Assembly: GCF_048128805.1 (NCBI RefSeq)
Contig: NC_135997.1
Location: 8,451,116-8,515,115, forward strand
Reading direction: 5' to 3'
DNA length: 64,000 bases
DNA from: Centroberyx gerrardi
Lineage: Eukaryota; Chordata; Actinopteri; Beryciformes; Berycidae
Shown: positions 56,283 to 64,000 of the stretch, in pieces
How positions within the stretch are numbered: position 1 is the stretch's first letter
Layout: the number at the start of each line of letters is the position of its first letter
Made by a program: the position numbers and the translations under genes
The notes under the pieces: generated by a model
The model's database searches: none
What the model was told of the DNA's origin: nothing
Seen by the model: the letters and a program-made list of their open reading frames with translations, nothing else

Positions 56283-56800
56283 CTTCTCTTGAATAAATAA
56301 AGACCCCGACTGCCTCTGTTTGTTTTAACGCTCCGGTTGACTCACCGCGATAAGGGGAACCGGCCGCCGCTTATTCAGGCCGCAGGGAGATTCCCATCCC
56401 CGGGTTTGTTGTGCATGTCAGCCCAGGGGAAATGTGACATGTTTCGGGGACCACTACCTCACAGCTAGCTTTGTCACAGATCCGCTACGTTGACGTAAAA
56501 ACGTACAGTGCGTCGCGACTTCCACTGTCAAGCTAACCAGAATGAAAACATACAACTTCCGGTCCGGCTTTCAAAATAAATCCGTATTGACGAACAGAGG
56601 TCAAACTGTTTTGGAGTAATACAAAGTATTAAAGTGAATATGAAGAATATATTGAAGGAGGAGTGTGTAGTAAATGTTTTTGTTTCACCTAAAGTGTCCT
56701 TTTATAGCCTATGCAAGATGCAATATACATAGACCTAATAGTCGTGCTGCCATGACAACGGAAAAAATAACTTCCGGATAAAGCAGAAGCTTTACTTCAC
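56276..56800 (-). promoter_or_regulatory. lysmd2: lysmd2 promoter region with YY1-, CRE- and ETS-like sites
   Basis: Upstream of the ATG the DNA is CpG-rich to about 56520. The start codon itself lies in AAGATGGCGG (- strand, 56285-56276), a YY1-type motif. TGACGTA lies at 56491-56497. ETS-type CCGGAAGT occurs on the - strand at 56562-56555 and 56777-56770. This combination is typical of housekeeping, TATA-less promoters. Function is inferred. Confidence 0.45.
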
Positions 56801-57563
56801 AGAGAAAGAAACGAAACTAAACTAAACGAAACGAAATCGAGTCGTGTTCATTGTTCAATTGCAATCATGTTTAAAAAAATGTGTAGCGATAAAATCAGCC
56901 TTTCCACCTTTGTTGGAACAAACTATTCTTTACTGATTGTGGCTATGGGAGACAGAAGTGGTCTTAATACAAAGTAAATTGTAAATTGTGCAAGAGCATA
57001 GGAGCAGTGTATTTGAATGGGAAAATGAAGTAGGTTATTATTCCTTTCTAAGTGTGGGCCTATAGTCTGAAACATCATAGTGAGTCTACTTATTTTGGAG
57101 TCGTGTTCCTTTCTTATCACTTCTGGGGCATTAGACCTGCTTATCATACAGTGTGTGGTGTGTGTGTGTGTGTGTGTCTGTACGCTATGGGGGGTCTCAA
57201 GAAAAAAGAGACTGTATATGCATTTACTTCAGTTAGCTGCGTCCACCTGGAGGAGGCAGAGCATTGTGTCTCTATGCTTTTTCCTCCTGGTGCCCAAGTG
57301 CTGCTTTCACCTTGAGCAAACATTTCCAAAAGATAATCCAGTCTTCGAAGCAAAATTGTTAAAGGCTTATAATGTTTGACTTTTGTTTGGGAACTTTGCG
57401 CTTTGATTTTTCCACAAGGGCCTCAGGCACTTTATAGGAGTGGCTTGGAGGGATGACGGTCCTGAATCCCACCTGGTTCTTCAGTTCTCTAGTTTAACCG
57501 CCTTTCCTTGTGAGTCCAGCTGCATCAGGAATGCCACCAGCCCACCACACTAGAGACCACAGT

Positions 57564-58021
57564 GGGGCCATTCATCAATTGAATTGAGAATGTATGGTAA
57601 ATTCCAATTCAATTCCTGGAGTTGGAGTTGGAATTGTACCCAGCTCCAAGGAAACGGAATTGGAATCAATTAAATTTCACTTCTAAGAGAGTTTGTCTTG
57701 ACTCACTAAACATTATGAATTAACATTATGAATCAAATAAAAGACAGTTAAACAAATTAAATACATTCAATCATAAAGTATGTGTTACAATTACATGTTA
57801 TGCATGCATGCAAATACCATCGGAAAGATACCTTCAACATTTTATGATATTCAGTTTTGATAATATACAGTATAACACTATATGTAATCTCAGATATGTG
57901 GTAAGAAAAAACAAAAAAACATGGAAACTTCCTGAAATTCCAATTCAATTCGAATGCTGTTTCCTGTAGGTTTTTTTCAAATTGCAATTCCAATTCCTCA
58001 GTTCATTCATGAATTGACCCC
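57564..58021. mobile_element. Inverted-repeat element with AATTCCAATTC-rich ends
   Basis: The left end ggggccattcatcaattgaa and the right end, read on the other strand, ggggtcaattcatgaatgaa are imperfect inverted repeats. Both arms contain many AATTCCAATTC / GAATTGGAATT words. The centre is AT-rich and non-coding. No target duplication was found. Confidence 0.6.
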
Positions 58022-59957
58022 AACCCTGCCACAGACACAGGAATGGAGTAGGAGAGGAGAGATCCTTTCACATTGGCTGGAAACATTCAGCAGCAGCCTG
58101 TGACCGCTGACCACTGCATGCGACATCTGGACCCACTGCTGACCCTGTTAATGATGGTCTCATTTTGGATGGGGGGGGGGTCTGTAAGAGGAAGGGTTAG
58201 TCCCATGTCCAGTCATGGACAACAACATGTCATAAATGAAAAATCACCACATGGTAAAAGTAACAAAAAAACCATAAGGGATTTTCCCGAGTCTGTCAGA
58301 GGAGGAACTGTCTGTTTATAACCGTTACTGAATTGTTACATATTCCCTGCAATCACACTATCAGCAGCAGAGCAAACAAAGTATTCAGGTTTATTTAAAA
58401 ATTAAAAGGAAGAACCAACTTGAGTTGATAGATGAATAAAGAATAGAAAATCCATCATTTGTTTAAATGGGTATTATCAGAGATTTGAATTAGAGTTTGT
58501 TTTTTTATCTCCAAACACTCCATCTATAGGGTGTTAATGAGAGTTTTGATTGATCATGCTTTATTTAAATGGTGTTGTTAAACTATGATTTGGAGGATGT
58601 CTATATGAATCTAAAGTTGTCATCATAGTCATTTGAAGTCCATATTCCTCCTGTCAAAATTGACTCATGTCATGTGAATTTGGGAATTTTCTAATATTAA
58701 AAGCATTGTTGATTCTGTTGACATGTATGTCGAAATATACACTCATCCATTCTGGCCTCTAGGGGTACTATTCTAGTGATTGATTGTATTTCTATGAACC
58801 AATAACTACATCTGTCAATGTCCATCCCTTAGTATATAGGCCTAAGTGTGTTTTTTTTTTTGGTTGTTTTTGTTTTGACACTGATGATGAAATAAGCTGA
58901 AATCATCCGTCTTAGATTTATTTTTTGGGCACTTTTTGAACACATCACTTTCTGCCATTCTCAGTTCAGCATGGAATAAAACCTCCATCATTATTTAAAT
59001 CACAGCTCCCTTTATTTTTTCAATGCTGTGTGCGGGAAGTCTTTGCACCTTTCTTTATTATCAGAGATCCACCTGCAGAGTCTTGCTGATTACTCCAGCC
59101 TGGAAGGATAAATTGAGGGGCAAAAGGTTAGTTAATCATTGTAGAACTGCCAGCGAAGGACCATAAATGAACAATATAGTAAATCACTGTTAAATAACCA
59201 GGTTACGTAAACTGAAAGCCTACATGTGAGCTTGCTGTGAAGGATGTTTCCTCTCTCATCATGAATTCATTACTGGATGGTAGCTGATGGAAATTCTCAA
59301 TCCTGCTTGTCCCTGCAGTGTGTGTGCACTTGGTTTAAGGCACATGATTATTCAGACAGTAGAAAGGTAATGAATCCCCTTTAGTTGCTTAGTCATTTTT
59401 GAATCATTGCATTCGTTGTGGAGTTACAGCCATGTGAGCACTTACATACTGTATGCAAACAGGAAACAAAGTGCTGGGGGAGGAAAGCAATGTTGAATAG
59501 CAGAAATATTATTAACACAGTGAGCAATTTAAATGTAGTGGAGGTGAAAGGCAGTCATGCGTAATTGAAACAAGAACACAAAGACAGCAGGTGTTGCTTT
59601 GGGACACACGCGCAATGTGAATGCATCTCCATGGTGAAATCTAATTTGCTGAAGAACAAATATTGGGTTACAATGGGAAGCAACAAGTGGATTCATGATT
59701 TCCGAATGATTAATTTATTCAATTAATCTCTCTTGGATTATGCTGCGGTAATGTCACTGTCTCCCTGGCATTTTCTAATGGAAAACAGGTCATTAAACCC
59801 ATGTAAGAGTACAAACAGAGAGACAGGGAGGAGGGGGCTCAATTCATTAATAATACATAAAGTTCACTGAGATGACACTTCCTGGACGGAATTGCAAATT
59901 ATTTCATTTTCCGTGTCATATGTGCTTCACGTCTTTTGTCTGACCCATTACGACTAA

Positions 59958-60200
59958 AAGCAAAATTGTCAGTGTTAATTTAACTCTGAGAGTGTGCAAA
60001 TCAACACACTGCCAGTGTTTATATCAGTCCACACCCATCAGAGTTAAATTTAAAATTTCAGATAGTTTTGAACAGCCGCCCCAGAGTCATATCATCAGCA
60101 CTATGAGTAGACAAATAACACTCCGATCAACACCTTTCAACTCAAAATAACTGTCACTGAAAAATCATCACATATTAACACTGGAGAATCTGCTGTGATA
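59958..60200. repeat. Dispersed repeat family B, copy 2
   Basis: Matches 1867-2110 in order and orientation: TATATCAGTCCACACCCATC, GATAGTTTTGAACAGC, GCCCCAGAG, CTATGAGTAGACAAA, and a closing tctgctgtg. Divergence between the copies is moderate. Confidence 0.7.
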
Positions 60201-60985
60201 CATGTCAGTTTATGTTAGAAGAAGTTAAAACATAAATATCTGCTGTTTGGGGATGGATAATGAAAAGGCCATATAATAAAAGACATCAAAATATCTGAAA
60301 TTATCACATTTTCCCCAACAAGCTTTTTTGTTAATTTGATTTTCATCAACAGTAAACTCCTACAAACTACGCAATACTCAGACAACAGTAGGAGATTTAT
60401 GAGATTTTTCTGTTGCATTGACCCAAGAGTCAAATAATTTTCCTCCCATATCCTGTTTCCCTGCACCCCCCTCTCTCTCTCTCTCTCAAAGGCAAGGAGA
60501 AGAGAGAGAAAGGAAACAAAGGCAGGAGGAAGAGAGGGGGTAGAAGCAGCAAAGCCGTGACTCATCCTTCACAGCAACTTTGCCATGACAACAATCTCTC
60601 TGGCCGTCTCCTTAAACCGACTGAACCCGCAGGCCGTGAGAGAGAAGATACTGGCAATCGATACGTGGCCATCTCTGTCATTTCATCATCTTTGTTAGGG
60701 GACAGAGTGACAGGGACAGCAGGGCAGGTCCAGGTCTGATTAGGACTGTGGGAGAACAGGCTTTATGGTTTTGTGGTGGTTGAAGTTAATTTCAGTTCAT
60801 GAATGCAGTAGAACATGAAAGACATGTAATTGCGTACTCTATAAAACAAAGTACAGATCTGGTACCTCCACCTCTCCACCCTGATCCCCAATTACAAGCT
60901 CAATCATGGCTGCTGCAGGAGTACAAGGAAAGAAACCGAGTTGCCTATGTGTATCAGATGAGAGCATTTTTTGAATTATATGTCA

Positions 60986-61147
60986 AAACATACCGCTAAA
61001 ACTGTATTTTTGGTTGATCTTTCTGCACAGTCAGAAAAAAAGTACACTGTTCTACCTTTTTCACTGTGGTACAACAGTAGGCTGTTCTGACCTTTTTTGT
61101 GTATATTACAGAAAGATCAACAAAAAGTAAAATTTTAGGGCTATGTT
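60986..61147. mobile_element. Small palindromic element, about 160 bp
   Basis: The left arm CTAAAACTGTATTTTTGGTT and GATCTTTCTG (60996-61025) is mirrored by CAGAAAGATCAACAAAAAGT and AAAATTTTAG at the right (to 61138). Imperfect pairing continues about 10 bases outward. The loop is about 80 bases. It is probably a foldback MITE. Confidence 0.6.
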
Positions 61148-63605
61148 GTGGCATACATAATTCATGGCATACAAAATTGCTCACAATTGATACACTCTTT
61201 TTCTGTTCTTGTACTCCTGCAAACATTGCAGCAATGTTTTTTTTATGATAGTGTATTTAGTTTGGTTCACAATAAATTTTTGTGAGGAAGTCATAAATCA
61301 TGAAGTGTTATTCTAATGTCCACTGATTACAATAAACTGTAATTATATATATAGCTATATGGCATCATGGTAGGATAAAGAGAAGGTTGGATAGAGTTCC
61401 ATTGTCTTTCAGTATTTCAATTAAGAAAATTTGGCAAGGACTGAAACCTTGAGATTAATTAGTATAAGAAATCTACAATCTCTTAATGTCTATTTGTCTT
61501 CACATTTTTTTTTACCCCCCTGGACATCACTATTATCACTGAGTTTCTTCTGACCCCTACTGGTAACTTTCTAGTATGACACTTAACATCAGATCTTACT
61601 TTTTTCAAGCAGCAGATGGTGCAATTGAATCAGCAGTCAATACTGAAACCGTGTGTTTGAACAGCGTGTTCCAGTGACATTTGAATGCTTTGGAGAAGAA
61701 GAAGTCTACACATGTATTTGCTCAGTTCCGTTTTTAATCAGAAAGCTGTGTCTGAGGTTACACTGTGGGACAAAACATATGGGTGATGATCTCATCCTAA
61801 GCACCTTACAGGACCAGTATGCTATTAGTATGGGTGGACCCATACTATAGTCACTGATAGTATAGTATATACCCACTGAGCTGCATGCAACAGGGTCACT
61901 GAGCATTGTTTCTCTACATGCATATGTAAAAAAAGAGCAGAATGACTGTTTAACAGTGCCAACAGACATAGTGTGTTGTCATAGGGACTGATTTTTAGTT
62001 ATATATAGGCTCTGTTTTGGGAGGCTATAAATGAGCTTTGTCATGTAAAAAGATAATCTCAGAGCCAAATAGTCTGTCATTCCTATTTATTCAAAAACAC
62101 TCAACAACTATAGAGTAACGATGAAAGCTTGAGTTCAACCAGGTTTCAATAGATGATTAGAACGGTTAATCATAGCATAGCACTTCTTCTTTGAACCATT
62201 TGGATCTATATTCTACTACAAGATGCTATAGGGAACCACTTCTTCATATAGCAGAGAGGAATAATTTTGGGGTTGAAGTGGTTCTTCAGATAGTAATGGT
62301 TCTTTATTAAAGTACAGTCAAGCCCACAAAGAGCGTCTGAAGAGCCGGCCGCCTCTTTCCAGCACTGCTGATGTTTTTCCAGACTCAGAGCAGGGATTCC
62401 ATTGGCGGTTTCATTCGACAGAATGCGTCTGACATTATGAGGCAGAAATAACTTACTATTTTTAACACGGCAGGAAGAAAATTCAAAACTACAGTATGCG
62501 GCTTTGGCTGCCCTCTAATAGAGACAGCTGTTATCCATGTTATAAATCTGATATTTAGGACAGGATGAGCTTTTTACTTGTTAGGGCAATTCTTGGCTCA
62601 TATTACGCCTTCACTGAACTCAAATGCTGAAGAAATAACATTATCTCCAGCATCACCTCTGATGTAACCAGTGAAATGTCCACTTATCCTAATATTAGAC
62701 CGAAGATGTATTCAGCTCCTTTGCCAAATCTGCATAGAAGGATTAGATCAAACACACACTCATAGATGCCGCTTTGTTTTTGCTGAAAGTTCACTGTTTT
62801 CAATTAGGACGATTACATAAGGCAGCTAGTAATGAGGCAGTGTCTGGAGGACACCTTTGCTTTTCTTGGTTCGGTGTCCTCGTAATCATAAATGCATCAA
62901 CTCTCACTCTGTGGGGCTTCAATGTTGGAAAAACCATTTAAAGATACACTGATGAACTGATTTTAGTCTGCAATGAAGTCGATTGTACCATTACATCAAG
63001 AAGAACAACTTGAACCACAGACTTATATTGCCAAAAAGAAATAAAAACAAAACTGATTTTAGATTAAAAGAGATGAGTTCAACCGAATATGCTTGATGTT
63101 TTTATTTATTTATGATGATGATGGTGATAGTGGTAAGGGTGGTGAAAGTATGGGTGATGGCATTGATGGTGGTTTCTGTGGTGACAGTATTGGTGAAAGT
63201 ATTGCTGTATTGCTGGTGGCAGTCGTTTTAAGTGGCAATAAATGGGTGAGGTCAGAGTTTCACCTGCCTCCCTCTAAAATAAACACACTGCAATTGGTGT
63301 GCTGTTTTATTCTGACCGCCACCTAATGTGAGAGTGACTGAGCATATATCTTCTGACTGTTTGTAAACCTCTGTGTGGCCTTCCCTTTCTTTCCTTCCTT
63401 CCTTCCTTCCTTCTGCCCCTGTTTGCTGAGAGGTGAAGTCATACACAGAGAGGGACTGCTGGGAGAAGAGCGTTGTTCAGGTCCGACATAGCTGTCCGAT
63501 GACTCACAAGACCACTCACTCACACTGACTCAAACGGTGGGGCTGCAGGTGAACATACCTGTTTAAGAACAAAGCCCCTGTGTGAAGGGTAGAGGAGGGT
63601 GGAGG

Positions 63606-63624
63606 TGTGTGTGTGTGTGTGTGC
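63606..63624. repeat. Short (TG)n run
   Basis: About 19 bases of TG, in otherwise unique sequence. Confidence 0.8.
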
Positions 63625-63805
63625 GTGCAAAGGGGGGTTCTGTAGTATAAGAGGGTGCTCTTTGGTCTATGGGCAAAAAACTATGAGAAATTAAGTAATG
63701 AAGTAAAGACCAAGACAACTCAGTATCAAAAGGCAAAAGACATTACATCATTATTACATCACAGAAGCTGTTTACTGTTTATTGAATAGAACCAAGGTGA
63801 CTTAC

Positions 63806-63840
63806 CGTGCCCTCACATAAACGTGTCAGCACATACACAC
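63806..63840 (-). CDS. Candidate small exon of an unidentified - strand gene
   Basis: On the - strand a strong pyrimidine tract (cttctcttttccctccctcag) precedes 35 bases that end directly at a GTAAGT donor. One of three frames is open and would read VYVLTRLCEGT. The splice signals look good, but no protein was recognised and no neighbouring exon could be joined, so it may be a UTR exon or a chance match. Confidence 0.25.
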
Positions 63841-64000
63841 CTGAGGGAGGGAAAAGAGAAGACATCACACAGGTTCACATCTGTAAACTTGAGCCGTCTG
63901 CTGTCGTGTCTCCTCATTACGTCACCCCCCCGGTTCATGTCGAGGCAAGCTGACTCTGACATTGGAGCCGGTCCAGTCCAGTCCTGCTGTTTTAATCTTC
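63841..64000. other. Right edge of window, nothing assigned
   Basis: Unique sequence with a short C run near 63925. No exon or repeat was recognised. Confidence 0.5.

Larger units (their letters stand above)
56801..63805. other. Intergenic DNA upstream of lysmd2
   Basis: No gene is supported. It contains a TG run at 57153-57178, an AATTCC-rich inverted-repeat element (57564-58021), copy 2 of repeat family B (59958-60200), a palindromic element (about 60986-61147), a (TTCC)n run at about 63390-63412 and a TG run at 63606-63624. Most of the rest is AT-rich unique DNA. Confidence 0.6.

Noticed and set aside
1..64000. CRISPR array, operon, prophage or integron-like organisation
   Set aside because: The repeats are simple microsatellites or eukaryotic mobile elements, and genes are intron-split vertebrate genes. 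Nothing suggests prokaryotic systems.

Overview
This window is euchromatic teleost-fish nuclear DNA. It holds intron-split vertebrate genes with canonical GT-AG junctions and no bacterial-type operons. Dinucleotide microsatellites, fish-type DNA-transposon MITEs and 5'-truncated LINE ends are very dense. The species cannot be fixed from sequence alone. Family recognition here comes from memory of vertebrate orthologues, not from a database search.

Three protein-coding genes can be assembled exon by exon. (1) tnfaip8l3 (TIPE3, a TNFAIP8-family phosphoinositide-transfer protein) is on the + strand: a 46-nt first coding exon at 6440-6485, a 19.2-kb repeat-filled intron, and one large exon at 25721-26283, giving about 202 aa. 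(2) scg3 (secretogranin III) is on the + strand: 12 coding exons from 35612 to 48600 whose phases all join cleanly into 490 codons. (3) lysmd2 (LysM-domain protein 2) is on the - strand: 3 coding exons from 56282 down to 50340, 213 aa. scg3 and lysmd2 are convergent, with predicted 3' ends roughly 0.1 kb apart. A weak 35-nt candidate exon on the - strand at 63806-63840 may belong to a further gene.

Layout: 1-5.8 kb is intergenic and repeat-rich. 5.8-26.3 kb is tnfaip8l3, with a purine-rich leader. 26.3-35.3 kb is intergenic with LINE and MITE debris. 35.3-49.5 kb is scg3, with three REST-like half-sites around its presumed first exon. 49.5-56.3 kb is lysmd2 with a GC-rich 5' end. 56.3-64 kb is intergenic. 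The genes do not form a pathway: the grouping is conserved vertebrate synteny (human 15q21.2), but the CYP19A1/GLDN/DMXL2 block found between TNFAIP8L3 and SCG3 in human is absent here.

I saw no unknown multi-gene system. The best signals are two MITEs with exact 8-bp target duplications (one a near-perfect 338-bp foldback), TTAA-flanked MITE families, an antisense LINE ORF remnant inside an scg3 intron, a NAGNAG acceptor preceded by a (CT)n microsatellite in tnfaip8l3, a 100-codon in-frame 5' extension of the tnfaip8l3 reading frame, and the REST half-site cluster at scg3.
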